Made by a program: the position numbers and the translations under genes. Below the pieces are notes generated by a model that was not told the origin of the DNA, did not search any database, and saw only the letters and a program-made list of their open reading frames with translations. This document shows, piece by piece, positions 28,552 through 38,072 of a stretch of DNA of 64,000 nucleotides; positions within the stretch are counted from its first letter, which is position 1, and each line of letters starts with the position of its first letter. The stretch spans positions 269,942 through 333,941 of the forward strand of contig JAHCHW010000006.1 of the NCBI GenBank assembly GCA_026129525.1, written 5' to 3'. This DNA is from Chitinophagales bacterium (lineage in GTDB: Bacteria > Bacteroidota > Bacteroidia > Chitinophagales > LD1).

Positions 28552-28559
28552 TATATTTG
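28552..28559 (+). promoter_or_regulatory. Promoter -7 element of the DksA-like gene
   Basis: TATATTTG fits TAnnTTTG, 19 bases before ATG 28578. No -33 element at normal spacing was found. Confidence 0.55.
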
Positions 28560-28577
28560 CGCCCTCATATTTTGTCT

Positions 28578-29522
28578 ATGGCTTCAATTAAGAATTTGGT
28601 TAAATTCGCGGCTAAATTTTTCGAAATGGGAAAGAGTAAAAAAACGGTAAAAGCTAAACCGGCAGCTAAAGCCAAAAGCAAGCCAGCCACTAAAAAGGCA
28701 GCAAAAAAAGCAAGTCCTCCCAAAGCAAAAAAAGCAGTTAAAAAGTCGAAGCCTGTAGCAAAAAAAGTTGCTAAACCCATTACCAAAAAAGCAGTAAAGA
28801 AAGTTGTTAAGCCGGTTCCTAAAAAGAAGGCAACAAAAAAAGTTGCTAAACCTGTAGCCAAGAAATCTGTCGCTAAAAAGACGGTAACCCCGGTTGCAAA
28901 AAAGAAACCTGCACCAGCGAAACCTATTCTGCAAAAGCAAGTAAAACAGTCAAAGCCTGTTAAGGAAAATGCAGTAGTAAAAGAGGTAAAGCCTGTTGCA
29001 AAACCAGCAACTAAGCCGGCTCCCGTTATTACAACCACTCCAAAGCAGGGTTACCCAACATCAACTAAAACAACCACACAAAATAATGTACCGCAAATGA
29101 GATACAGCGATGAAGATTTGAAAGAATTTAAAGAATTGATTGACGGCAAACTTGTAACAGCACGCGAAGAGTTGAAAAACTTAAAAGAAGCGTTGGACAA
29201 CCATACCGAAAGCCAGGCTGGTAACAAAGCATGGAATATGGAAGAGGGAACCGATACTTCGGAAATGGAGTATTTGATGAATCAGATTAGCCGCCAGCAC
29301 CAATACATCCGCAACCTTGAGTTAGCGCTGGTGCGTATTGAAAACAAAACTTACGGTATTTGCCGTGTAACCGGAAGGCTTATTCCTAAGGAGCGTTTGC
29401 GTGTAGTACCACATGCTACTATGAGTTTAGAAGCTAAAATGAACCGCAAGGCAGAAGAGGAAAGTCCGGCAGCTACCGCAGCCGCACCTCCGGCCGATTT
29501 CAGCGAAGGATTTGAAGATTAA
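28578..29522 (+). CDS. DksA/TraR-family protein with long Lys/Ala/Pro-rich N-terminal tail
   Basis: About 314 residues. The first ~180 are low complexity, with repeated KPVAKK, KKAVKK and KPATKK units like a histone H1 tail. From RYSDEDLKEFKELIDGK the chain is DksA-like: a long coiled coil (residues ~190-265) and then ENKTYGICRVTGRLIPKERL. The zinc-finger cysteines are mostly lost (one Cys remains), as is usual for this Bacteroidota group. DksA relatives insert into the RNA polymerase secondary channel; the basic tail could add nucleic-acid binding. The start is uncertain: ATG 28578 or ATG 28626 (MGKSKK). A frame opening at 28557 lies within the promoter element. Confidence 0.82.
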   Translation: MASIKNLVKFAAKFFEMGKSKKTVKAKPAAKAKSKPATKKAAKKASPPKAKKAVKKSKPVAKKVAKPITKKAVKKVVKPVPKKKATKKVAKPVAKKSVAKKTVTPVAKKKPAPAKPILQKQVKQSKPVKENAVVKEVKPVAKPATKPAPVITTTPKQGYPTSTKTTTQNNVPQMRYSDEDLKEFKELIDGKLVTAREELKNLKEALDNHTESQAGNKAWNMEEGTDTSEMEYLMNQISRQHQYIRNLELALVRIENKTYGICRVTGRLIPKERLRVVPHATMSLEAKMNRKAEEESPAATAAAPPADFSEGFED

Positions 29523-29546
29523 TTTCTTTGATGTTTAAATAAAAAT

Positions 29547-29571
29547 GCCCGCTTTGTTTGCGGGCTTTTTT
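29547..29571 (+). terminator. Terminator of the DksA-like gene
   Basis: GCCCGC (29547-29552) pairs with GCGGGC (29560-29565), preceded by an A-run and followed by a T-run. It can also serve the convergent CBS gene. Confidence 0.85.
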
Positions 29572-29589
29572 CGTTTGGGCAAATTGCCC

Positions 29590-30018
29590 TTATTCGTCCA
29601 ATTTCTTTACATAAAAATCAAGCACATCTTTAATGGTAATAATGCCAACCAATTCGCCATTGCTGTTCACAACAGGTAACGACTGAAACTTACGTTGCCT
29701 GAAAACAGCAGCTGCGGCAGCTACCGGCTCATCAGCTCCTATGGTTTGAGGGTGTTCAGTCATAAGATCTTTCATGTCAACAGCAGCATCAAGTGTATTG
29801 GTATCAATTGTTCTTCCTTTAAACTTATCGGCTATAAAAATCTTCATTACATCGTTCGTGCTTACAATACCAATTACCTTGTTTTTACCATCTACTATCG
29901 GAAGATGGTGTAAGTTGTATTGCGAAAATAATTCGATTACCTGCGAAAAGGGATGAAACTGATTGGCATAAATTACATTGCCGGTCATTATTTGTTCGAT
30001 AGGAGTTGTAGTAGGCAT
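29590..30018 (-). CDS. CBS-domain pair protein
   Basis: 142 residues consisting almost only of two CBS motifs: residues ~8-65 (HHLPIVDGKNKVIGIVSTND) and ~80-140 (QSLPVVNSNGELVGIITIKD). Tandem CBS domains bind adenosine nucleotides and regulate partner enzymes or channels. No partner is fused or adjacent, so its target is unknown. Cytoplasmic; convergent with the DksA-like gene. Confidence 0.88.
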   Translation of the reverse strand: MPTTTPIEQIMTGNVIYANQFHPFSQVIELFSQYNLHHLPIVDGKNKVIGIVSTNDVMKIFIADKFKGRTIDTNTLDAAVDMKDLMTEHPQTIGADEPVAAAAAVFRQRKFQSLPVVNSNGELVGIITIKDVLDFYVKKLDE

Positions 30019-30091
30019 ATAGATGGTTTGTTTTTAAGAATTGTGTAATTGCAACGCTAAGAAAAATTTTGGTTGAAAGGGAGAAAAAGTG

Positions 30092-32839
30092 TTAGCGAAT
30101 GAGCGTTACACTTCCTTTTCGGAACACGCTGCGGTCATCGCCAAACAACCCTAACTTAAACAGGTAAACATATACCCCCGGGGGAGCAGGTTTGCCTTTG
30201 TAAATACCGTTCCACGGATAAGTGCCGTCATGCACTTTTTCACCGGTTCGGTTAAATACCTGAAACATAATCACCTTAACACCACTTTGCGAAAGCACAT
30301 AAAAATCATCGTTGTTACCATCGCCATTAGGAGTAAAGGCATTAGGTATGTAAAAATTGTTGGGAAGGATAACTTGTATAAGTGCCGAGTCGGCTACGGT
30401 ACATCCTTGTGTGTAAACCAGTAAAGTGTAATACTGATTGTTGAGCGGAGAAACAACCGGATTCGGACAATCGGTACACGAAATATTTACGAGCGGATAC
30501 CAAACGAAGGAATCAACCGAAATGGAGTTAAGATTAAAATCGGTGTACAGCATTACACTGTCGCCATACATAATCAGCGTATCGGGATACACAGAAATAG
30601 TAGGCGGAACAATAGATGTAACGGTAATAAAGTTAGAAGTATCGCGGCAGCCATGTTGGTCGGTTACCACTACATAATACTGCCCTGCTTGATTAACTGT
30701 TATGGAAGAAGATGTGCTGCCGTTACTCCATTGATAAGATGCAAAACTTTGGGTGGTAGAAATAGATACCGTTTGGTTGGCGCATAATTTCGTTGAGCCG
30801 GTTGTATCAATAACGGCTGTTGGATTGGGATTGGAATAAACAACCACTGTATCTCTGCGAAAGCAAGTAAAATCGGAAGTGCGTAAAACATAAAAGAAGG
30901 TATCAATCACTCCTGAAGGAACAATAAGCACAGGATTAGGAACATTTAATCCGCTCAACCAACTTTGAACCGTAGCGTTTTCGCCTGTCCATTGTATGCT
31001 GGCTCCGGGCGAAGTAGTTGGCGAGCCGCCCAATTGAGCTGATGCCCCTCCCGCACACATATATACATCGGCACCGGCATTAGCGGGTGGCGATGGAATT
31101 ACGGTTACGCTCAAGTCGTTCGTTATGGCTAAGTTTTCACACGTGTCGGCAACAAAGCATCCGACCGTAACATCAGCCTGCGGATAAATAGTATAGTATG
31201 GCGAATTGTAAACTGTATCATAAGTATTTCCGCCATCTTTTGTCCAATAGAAATGATAGGGGGGCACACCGCAATTCGGGTGTGCGGTAAAGGTTACCGG
31301 CTCACCGGCACATATCTGTGTTTTATCCTGCGAAATGCTTCCTTCAACCGTGCAAGCCTGTATGGTCATTTGCCACATGTTGCCGCGGGCACATAAAAAT
31401 CCGCAAACATCACCGCAGGTAGAATCGCGGTTTTTCAGTGTAAAGTCCAACTCATAATCCGGACATTGAGGTGCCAAACACTTTAAATAATTAGGATTGA
31501 AATTATTGATGAGTAATGCACTGGCTCCGGTTACCAGGTTCGGGTCGGTAGTGCAGGTGCCGGTGTAAGGCGGTAATGCCGGATTACACCAAAGTAACCC
31601 CGTTGTTTGGTTGCAGGTATCGCTTATTACCTCCATAGTAACCTGACTGAACGTGCAGAAAGGCGCAGGCAATGGAGGATTGCCGCAGGTAGGGTCGTAG
31701 GTGAGTGTATACTCCAAATCAACATAAGCATTTGTAAGTTGACTCATGCCGGGCACTACAACGCTATCAAGATGATAATCGCAACTGCCCAACGACATGG
31801 TAGTAAAACCCATGCCTGCCGAGGGCAATCCGGTTTTCGTAAAATTTCCAAGTTTTTTAATTCCGGTTACAATAGGGTCAATGGTAATCGGATAAGTATG
31901 GTTGGGATTGCTCAGCCATTCCACCGGAACAAACATTTTTAGAGTGTACTCATGCCCCGACTTTTCGAGTTGATATGAACCATGCACTCCGTAAGCACGC
32001 GCATCAACAAACACAGGCTTTTCATATCTGATTAAACTTTCTCCTTTTTCATTACGGATAATATAATCGCCCTGATAAGAGCCATCTTGCAAGTGTTTCC
32101 CGCTTTCTTCTTCAATAGTAAAACCTTGCGGCAGAGAGAAATGGTCTTCTATTACCATAAATCCATCCTTCACGGGTAAGGTGAGCGGACTCGGGATAAC
32201 ATAATTTGTTTTTATTTCACCGGTTTTAAACAACTGTTCAAGGTTAATCCCTTGCCAAAAGTTACTTGCATGCAAGCCTTCTTCGCCAATGGTGTAATCG
32301 GAATAATTTCCTTGCTGTACTTTTGTAAACGCATTGCCTGCTGTTACAAAATACATGCTCAGGTTTCGGTTGAATTCAAACTCGAAACCATCGGTAAGAA
32401 GCGAAGTAGTTTGGTTGTTCAGGTCGTACTTGGTAACTACCGGCTGATTGGGCGCAGTATAAACCCCGGCAACGGAAGATGGTTGTAAACGAAAATCAAT
32501 AGTTCGCCAAAAGTCATCTTCACTGTTTTTGTAATGCAGCGGGAAAAATGATTTCTGCGAGTAGGTATGGTTAGGCTTATAGGGGTTAATGTAAAGGCGG
32601 CTGTCGGCAGTGCGGTGGTCAATCAATTCAACGCAATTGGTACATTGCGTGTGCAACGGCAAAAAGCCATACTCCGGATGTTGCTTTGCTTTGGAGGATG
32701 ATCGCTCTTCTAAAGTGGCGGGAGTAAATTTTTTTCTTTCGCTAAACGAACTCAGGTTGTATTTTTTTACACTCATTCCCTGCGAAAACAGCGCTAAACT
32801 GATAGCAGAGAACAAAAAAACACCAACACTTTTTTTCAT
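30092..32839 (-). CDS. Large secreted protein with T9SS type-B (CHU_C) sorting domain
   Basis: 915 residues with a signal peptide (MKKSVGVFLFSAISLALFSQ). The N-terminal half is a Cys-containing beta-rich region without a recognised catalytic motif. Two to three Ig/PKD-like repeats follow (ADVTVGCFVADTCENLA; SYQWSNGSTSSSITV). The last ~85 residues (NFYIPNAFTPNGDGNNDDFY, then FNRTGEKVHDG, WNGIYKGKPAPPGVYVY) are the gliding-motility type-B C-terminal domain used for T9SS export and surface attachment. Probable adhesin or surface scaffold; ligand unknown. Confidence 0.9.
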   Translation of the reverse strand: MKKSVGVFLFSAISLALFSQGMSVKKYNLSSFSERKKFTPATLEERSSSKAKQHPEYGFLPLHTQCTNCVELIDHRTADSRLYINPYKPNHTYSQKSFFPLHYKNSEDDFWRTIDFRLQPSSVAGVYTAPNQPVVTKYDLNNQTTSLLTDGFEFEFNRNLSMYFVTAGNAFTKVQQGNYSDYTIGEEGLHASNFWQGINLEQLFKTGEIKTNYVIPSPLTLPVKDGFMVIEDHFSLPQGFTIEEESGKHLQDGSYQGDYIIRNEKGESLIRYEKPVFVDARAYGVHGSYQLEKSGHEYTLKMFVPVEWLSNPNHTYPITIDPIVTGIKKLGNFTKTGLPSAGMGFTTMSLGSCDYHLDSVVVPGMSQLTNAYVDLEYTLTYDPTCGNPPLPAPFCTFSQVTMEVISDTCNQTTGLLWCNPALPPYTGTCTTDPNLVTGASALLINNFNPNYLKCLAPQCPDYELDFTLKNRDSTCGDVCGFLCARGNMWQMTIQACTVEGSISQDKTQICAGEPVTFTAHPNCGVPPYHFYWTKDGGNTYDTVYNSPYYTIYPQADVTVGCFVADTCENLAITNDLSVTVIPSPPANAGADVYMCAGGASAQLGGSPTTSPGASIQWTGENATVQSWLSGLNVPNPVLIVPSGVIDTFFYVLRTSDFTCFRRDTVVVYSNPNPTAVIDTTGSTKLCANQTVSISTTQSFASYQWSNGSTSSSITVNQAGQYYVVVTDQHGCRDTSNFITVTSIVPPTISVYPDTLIMYGDSVMLYTDFNLNSISVDSFVWYPLVNISCTDCPNPVVSPLNNQYYTLLVYTQGCTVADSALIQVILPNNFYIPNAFTPNGDGNNDDFYVLSQSGVKVIMFQVFNRTGEKVHDGTYPWNGIYKGKPAPPGVYVYLFKLGLFGDDRSVFRKGSVTLIR

Positions 32840-32932
32840 GAATTGCCAAATATAATTGAAAGACGGTATTGCCGCATTTAAGGTTGAGATACAGGCTTTC
32901 TTGATGCACTTACGCTTTTTGGCTAAAAATAT

Positions 32933-32940
32933 TAGTTTTG
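32933..32940 (+). promoter_or_regulatory. Possible promoter -7 element of the recombinase gene
   Basis: TAGTTTTG fits TAnnTTTG, 20 bases before the recombinase ATG. No -33 at the normal spacing. Confidence 0.4.
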
Positions 32941-32959
32941 GCTAACTATTTATTGTTTT

Positions 32960-34048
32960 ATGGAAAGCACTGAAATTTTAACCCGATTAGCCGGTTACGG
33001 GATTTCGCCTGTAAGTATTGAACATCGTAATACCGTTTGGATAAAACTGGTGTACGAAAAAAATGATACGATTACGGATTTAGTAAAAACATTGGCAGGC
33101 AGAAGATGGAGCAATACACATAAAGCGTGGCTAATACCACGTAAAAAAAGTTTGTTGGAAGAATTAGTTACAAAACTGGACGCTAAAATCCCTCATGCAA
33201 AACTTCTGCCGTTGCCCTATTGGTTTGCCGATTATGAGCGGGAACTAAAATTGCGTGCATACAGCCATAACACCAAGAAAAATTACAGCAACAACATTCT
33301 GATTTTCGCAAGGTATTTTAAAGGGAGCAACCTCGCAGAGTTAACTAAAGCCGATGTCGAAAAGTTTTTAGAGCGTATGCACGATGAACGCCACTACTCG
33401 CCTTCGTCTATGAACGGAATGTTGAACGCGGTAAAATTTTTGTACGAGAAAGTATGGAACATGCCGCAGGTTGTTTACAAAGTATCGCGTTCAAAAATGC
33501 CAAAACAATTGCCCAAATTTTTTCAGCAAAATGAGTTAGAGCGAATTTTTGCAACAGTGGAAAATGTAAAACACAAAGTGATTTTATACATGGCGTATTC
33601 AGCCGGTTTAAGGGTAAGCGAAGTGTGCCGCCTTAAACTTACGGACGTGTTGCGCCAAACAATGACTTTGCGAATAGAAGCGGCAAAAGGGAAGAAAGAC
33701 CGCATGGTGATGCTTAGTCCTAAATTGTTGGAACTGTTGGAAGTTTACTATAAACGGTACCGCCCCAAATACTGGTTGTTTGAAGGACCCACCGGTGAAC
33801 CGTATAGCACACGAAGTGCTCAACTGATTTTTCATCGCGCAAAGGCGGCAGCACATGTTAGCCGAAAAGGAAGCATACATAGCCTGCGCCATAGTTTTGC
33901 CACACATTTACTCGAAAGCGGAATAGATGTTCGCATAATTCAGGAATTGCTGGGACACAAAGACATTCGAACAACATTGCTGTATGCTCATACTACCGAT
34001 GTGAGCAAACGAAGAATAAACAGCCCCTTGGATAAACTGAAGATATGA
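32960..34048 (+). CDS. Tyrosine recombinase (XerCD/IntI-like) with N-terminal extension
   Basis: 362 residues in three parts. Residues 1-80 are an extra domain with GRRWSNTHKAWLIPRKK, similar in pattern to the small HARP-like repeat (R-x-W-x-x-x-x-x-x-W-x-x-P). Residues ~85-175 are the SAM-like core-binding domain (YSHNTKKNYSNNILIFARYF). The catalytic domain follows with R218 (GLRVSEVCRL), H307/R310 (HSLRHSFATHLL), H333 (LLGHKDIRTT) and nucleophile Y342. The C-terminus, NSPLDKL, resembles integron integrases and many Bacteroidota Xer-like enzymes, but the ~20-residue insert specific to IntI is not seen. It stands alone, with no attachment-site repeats beside it. Confidence 0.88.
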   Translation: MESTEILTRLAGYGISPVSIEHRNTVWIKLVYEKNDTITDLVKTLAGRRWSNTHKAWLIPRKKSLLEELVTKLDAKIPHAKLLPLPYWFADYERELKLRAYSHNTKKNYSNNILIFARYFKGSNLAELTKADVEKFLERMHDERHYSPSSMNGMLNAVKFLYEKVWNMPQVVYKVSRSKMPKQLPKFFQQNELERIFATVENVKHKVILYMAYSAGLRVSEVCRLKLTDVLRQTMTLRIEAAKGKKDRMVMLSPKLLELLEVYYKRYRPKYWLFEGPTGEPYSTRSAQLIFHRAKAAAHVSRKGSIHSLRHSFATHLLESGIDVRIIQELLGHKDIRTTLLYAHTTDVSKRRINSPLDKLKI

Positions 34049-34094
34049 CGGTGAAACTCGATGGGTCTAATTTTGTTACGAATTACAAACGGAT

Positions 34095-37000
34095 TTAGTA
34101 AGGGTCGTTCTTTTTTATCTTCTTTAGTTCCGCACTTACTTTAGGTCTGTATGTTTTCTTTCTTTCCTCTAAGCGTTTTTTGTTTTCGTTCAAATCGCGT
34201 TGCAGTTGGTTAAGCCCGTTAACCTGCGAGGAGGTAGGTTCGCCCTCGTAGAAATTAACCCCGAAGTAGATGTCGGTAATTTTATCGCGCAGGCGCTCTT
34301 CATCGGCAAACCAGGTGTTGCGACCGGTTTTAATAGGTACTAAGGTAGCGCGTATGTTTTCGAGGCTGTCGTAATACTCTCTGATAATTGCAGATTGTCC
34401 GGTGTCGTTCACAATCAGTTTTTGTTCGTGTAGCAGCGAATCCATCAGCACGGCAAGTTCTTCGTGCATTCGGTAGGTACGCATTACGGTGTTGTAGTTT
34501 TCATCGCGCTGTTCTTTAGTGAATGATGATTTCGGATCTGCAATCAATTGCAGTTCGCCACTTGCGCTTTTATCGCCTACGGTAACTTTTACTTTGTATT
34601 TGCCTTCGCGCACCATGGGTCCTACGGTGCTTGCCCAATCGGCTTTAGAGCCGCCTTCGGCTACGCGCGGAGGTTTTACCCGCATATCCCAATACACTTT
34701 GTTTATGCCTTTGCGTTTAGTGCCGGGCAGTTCAACCAGAAAATTTCCCTGCTCATCAAATATCTCCACTTTCACGCTGCCGCTGTTTACACGGTTTTTC
34801 AGGTAATAAAGTATTTGTGCTTCTTCTTTACTATTAGGTCCCACAAAGCCGCCAGCATCGGGCCAGCCGCCACCATAGTGGCCATTTGTTACGGGTGCAG
34901 GACGCGCAGGAATAATGGCTACTTCGCTGTTTAAAATATCAGCGGTGATTTTCCGAAGCGGTGAAATATCATCTACAATTAAAATTCCTCTGCCGTGTGT
35001 AGCCAGCACCAAATCATTCGTGCGCGGTTCAATTACAATATCGCGCACCAAACAGTACTCGGGTATGTTGGCTTTCATTTGCACCCAATTTTTTCCGCCA
35101 TCAATACTTACATACAATCCCATTTCGGTACCGAGGAAGAGTAAATCTTTGCTAACTAAATCTTCTTTGATTTTGTGTGCGTAGCCTTTAAACACATTGG
35201 AGGAAAGTTTAGACCATGTTTTACCCATATCGCGGCTAACTGCCGCATAGGTTTTCATATCGCCATACATGTGGTTATCGAAGGTGGCATACACTACATT
35301 TTTATCAAACCGCGAAGGCTCAATACTGCTTACCCATGTTTGCGCGGGCACGCCACACAGTTTGTAATTGCCGGAAGTGTTTATCCATGTTTTGCCGCCA
35401 TCTAAGGTGTATTGCAGGTTGCCGTCATCGGTTCCCACCCAAATCATATTACCATCTAAAGGACTTTCGGCCACGGTAAAAATGGTGCAGTGGTTTTCAG
35501 CCGAAGTATTATCAGCGGTTAAGCCACCGCTTTCTTCCTGCTTTTGTTTGGCGAGGTCGTTGGTGGTAAGGTCGGGCGAAATTTTTTCCCAGCTTAAACC
35601 GCGGTTATCGCTTTTATACAAAAACTGCGAAGCCATGTAAATGCGTTTCTGGTTATTGAGGCTTCGCACAATAGGCGTATTCCAGTTAAAGCGCAGCTTA
35701 GGATCGCCTTCACCTGCTTTAGGTTGTATGTCCTGCCACTGATTGGTTTTTGTGTTAATGCGGTTGGCATGTCCGCCCTGATATTCGCTGTACACAATGG
35801 TGTGGTCTTCGGCATCGGGCTGCACCCAAAAACCATCGCCACCGCCTACGTTTATCCAATCGCCATTTTTTATGCCGCCTGCATTTTGCGAAGGCGCTTT
35901 CCAACTTCCGTTATCTTGCAAACCGCCATATACCCAGTAGGGGTCTTGCGTGTCCACTTGCACATGATAAAATTGCGACACCGTCATGTTGTTCAGAAAA
36001 ACCCAGTTGTTGCCACGGTCCACACTCATATACACGCCTCCATCGGTGCCCACATACATGTGCGAAGTATTTTTCGGGTTTATCCAAAGCGCGTGCATAT
36101 CTACATGCACCCATCCACCGCTGTTTTGGGCGCGCACCCAACTATAACCTCCATCTTCACTAAACGAAAATTCAAATGCCGGACGGTACACGCGTTTTTC
36201 ATCGAAAGGGTCAACTACCAGTGTAGAGAAATAAAACGGGCGCGCGCACACATTATCATCGGCACTTTGTTCCTTCCATGTTTCACCGGCATCGGTACTC
36301 AAAAACAAACTGGTGCGTTTGCTTTCTACAATAGCCACCACATTATCGGGTGCCGAGGGCGCTACCGCTAAGGCCGCGCGACCAATATCGCCCGCAGGCA
36401 AACCGTTGTGTATTTTCTTCCATGTTTTTCCGCCATCGGTACTTTTCATTACTGCGGAAGCCGCACCACCGGATGAAAATGCAAAAGGTTTTCTGCGAAC
36501 CTGCCATAGTGATGCATACATCACATTCGGATTTTTGGGGTTCAATACAAAATCGGCACAGCCGGTGCTATCGTTGGCAAACAAAATTTTGTTCCATGTT
36601 TTTCCGCCATCGGTAGTTTTATACAAACCGCGCTCCGAAGAATTGCTCCACAGTTTTCCGGGCACGGCTACAAACACGGTGTTAGGGTCGTTGGGGTGAA
36701 TAACCACTTTGCTGATGTGCTCGCTTTCGGGCAAACCCATAAACACCCAGTTCTCGCCTCCATCGGTAGTTTTGTAAATGCCGTTGCCTATGGAAACGGT
36801 ATTCCGCATGTTGCTTTCGCCTGTGCCCACCCACACCACATCGGCATTGGTTTGGTCAATAGCTACCGCACCAATGCTTTGGCAATGTTTATCAAACACG
36901 GGCTTAAACTGCGAGCCTCCGTTGGTAGTTTTCCAAACGCCACCGCCTGCAGTGCCCACGTAAATAATGCGCGGGTCGGCATTGTAGCCGTCAATGGCGG

Positions 37001-37163
37001 TAATGCGCCCACCCATAACAGCCGGACCAATATGGCGGGCTTCCATTTTGCCAAGAGCCGCAGAACTTAGTCCTGTTGCGTTACTTGGTGCCGGAGTTGT
37101 TTTTTTCTGTGCAAACAAATTTGCCGAGAGGAGAAGGAAGAAGAAAAGTATCTTGTTGTTCAT
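34095..37163 (-). CDS. Secreted sortilin/BNR-repeat (Asp-box) protein
   Basis: 1022 residues with a signal peptide ending NLFAQ. Repeated Asp-box signatures of the form S-x-D-x-G-x-x-W run through the first ~720 residues (KTTDGGENWV, KSTDGGKTWK, STDAGETWKE, SIDGGKNWVQ), marking a large beta-propeller of the VPS10/sortilin or sialidase-like type. The C-terminal part (PPRVAEGGSKADWAST, then a helical end) has no catalytic signature I recognise. Proteins like this are often labelled glycosyl hydrolase, but I see no catalytic Asp/Glu arrangement to support that. Exported, probably periplasmic or surface. Confidence 0.85.
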   Translation of the reverse strand: MNNKILFFFLLLSANLFAQKKTTPAPSNATGLSSAALGKMEARHIGPAVMGGRITAIDGYNADPRIIYVGTAGGGVWKTTNGGSQFKPVFDKHCQSIGAVAIDQTNADVVWVGTGESNMRNTVSIGNGIYKTTDGGENWVFMGLPESEHISKVVIHPNDPNTVFVAVPGKLWSNSSERGLYKTTDGGKTWNKILFANDSTGCADFVLNPKNPNVMYASLWQVRRKPFAFSSGGAASAVMKSTDGGKTWKKIHNGLPAGDIGRAALAVAPSAPDNVVAIVESKRTSLFLSTDAGETWKEQSADDNVCARPFYFSTLVVDPFDEKRVYRPAFEFSFSEDGGYSWVRAQNSGGWVHVDMHALWINPKNTSHMYVGTDGGVYMSVDRGNNWVFLNNMTVSQFYHVQVDTQDPYWVYGGLQDNGSWKAPSQNAGGIKNGDWINVGGGDGFWVQPDAEDHTIVYSEYQGGHANRINTKTNQWQDIQPKAGEGDPKLRFNWNTPIVRSLNNQKRIYMASQFLYKSDNRGLSWEKISPDLTTNDLAKQKQEESGGLTADNTSAENHCTIFTVAESPLDGNMIWVGTDDGNLQYTLDGGKTWINTSGNYKLCGVPAQTWVSSIEPSRFDKNVVYATFDNHMYGDMKTYAAVSRDMGKTWSKLSSNVFKGYAHKIKEDLVSKDLLFLGTEMGLYVSIDGGKNWVQMKANIPEYCLVRDIVIEPRTNDLVLATHGRGILIVDDISPLRKITADILNSEVAIIPARPAPVTNGHYGGGWPDAGGFVGPNSKEEAQILYYLKNRVNSGSVKVEIFDEQGNFLVELPGTKRKGINKVYWDMRVKPPRVAEGGSKADWASTVGPMVREGKYKVKVTVGDKSASGELQLIADPKSSFTKEQRDENYNTVMRTYRMHEELAVLMDSLLHEQKLIVNDTGQSAIIREYYDSLENIRATLVPIKTGRNTWFADEERLRDKITDIYFGVNFYEGEPTSSQVNGLNQLQRDLNENKKRLEERKKTYRPKVSAELKKIKKNDPY

Positions 37164-37220
37164 AGCTCTTGAATTGTATTCTGTTTGTAGAATAGCTGAT
37201 TAAATGCTTATTGAAATGTA

Positions 37221-37946
37221 TCAGGGCTTGTCGAAAAGTGTGAGGTCAATGTTGCCGTTCACTTCTACTTTAGTGTAGTTGATGGGTCCACCTTGTTCTT
37301 GCCCTTTTTCGTCAACTCCTTGAGCGGAGAAGGGAAGAATAACACCATAATCGGTTTGACGAAAATCAGAGTAAACGGTAGAAGATTTGGTTTCCTTGTC
37401 TTTGAGTTTCATGCGCCTAACGGTTTTTAGGATGTTGTAAGTTTCTGCATCAAGAAAGTAGTACACCATATCGCCTTCTTTGGTAGTGAGCCGCAGTTTA
37501 AACACATCAGTGCCGTCCATATCATCGGTGCCCAAATATTCTACCGTGTATCCTTTTTGCTTGTAGTTGAATAGCAGCCCCTGCGGGTCGGCTTCCAATT
37601 TGGTAGAGCGGATATCCTGTGCGCTCATGGGGTCGGTTTCGCGCTTACCACTGAACGGATTGTATGTCCAGCCGCTGTCGGCACGCATGGCTTGTTTGTT
37701 GGTCATGCCTTGCCAACTGAAATCGGAGTAATAACCGCTGAAAGGTTTAGTGAGTTTAATTTCTGAAACAGGAGGCAACATGCCGGGACCCATTACATAA
37801 TGCCCCAAACATTTTAGCGAATGAACCTTACCCCATTTTTCGGCTCCGCCTGTAGCAGCTATGTGTTTGTTGATGATGTCATCTGCCGTTTGGGCACTCA
37901 GAAAAACAGAGAAGCCAAGAGCAAATAGGAGAGAAGTGAACTTCAT
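37221..37946 (-). CDS. LolA-like periplasmic protein
   Basis: 241 residues with a signal peptide (MKFTSLLFALGFSVFLSAQ). The mature chain starts TADDIINKHIAATGGAEKWG, a common opening of outer-membrane lipoprotein-sorting relatives in Bacteroidota, and continues with an all-beta LolA/LolB-like pattern (YFLDAETYNILKTVRRM). Likely binds a hydrophobic ligand or lipoprotein in the periplasm. Lies 58 bases downstream of the sortilin-type gene's start on the same strand. Confidence 0.7.
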   Translation of the reverse strand: MKFTSLLFALGFSVFLSAQTADDIINKHIAATGGAEKWGKVHSLKCLGHYVMGPGMLPPVSEIKLTKPFSGYYSDFSWQGMTNKQAMRADSGWTYNPFSGKRETDPMSAQDIRSTKLEADPQGLLFNYKQKGYTVEYLGTDDMDGTDVFKLRLTTKEGDMVYYFLDAETYNILKTVRRMKLKDKETKSSTVYSDFRQTDYGVILPFSAQGVDEKGQEQGGPINYTKVEVNGNIDLTLFDKP

Positions 37947-38072
37947 AATTGGATGTTTTCGGGAGCCAAGATAGAAATGTTCGGGAATTTATGTAAGTGC
38001 TTACGTATTTTGTTGGAATAGTTTAGTAGGGGTTAAAGAACAAAGATATTGAGCATCGTACTTACAGGGGGG

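Noticed and set aside
28565..29038. 157-residue minus-strand frame opposite the Lys-rich tail
   Set aside because: Phe/Ala/Leu-rich mirror of AAA/GCT repeat codons, with no independent evidence.
34095..37163. Glycosyl hydrolase function for the 1022-residue protein
   Set aside because: Asp-box repeats show a propeller fold but no catalytic arrangement is visible.
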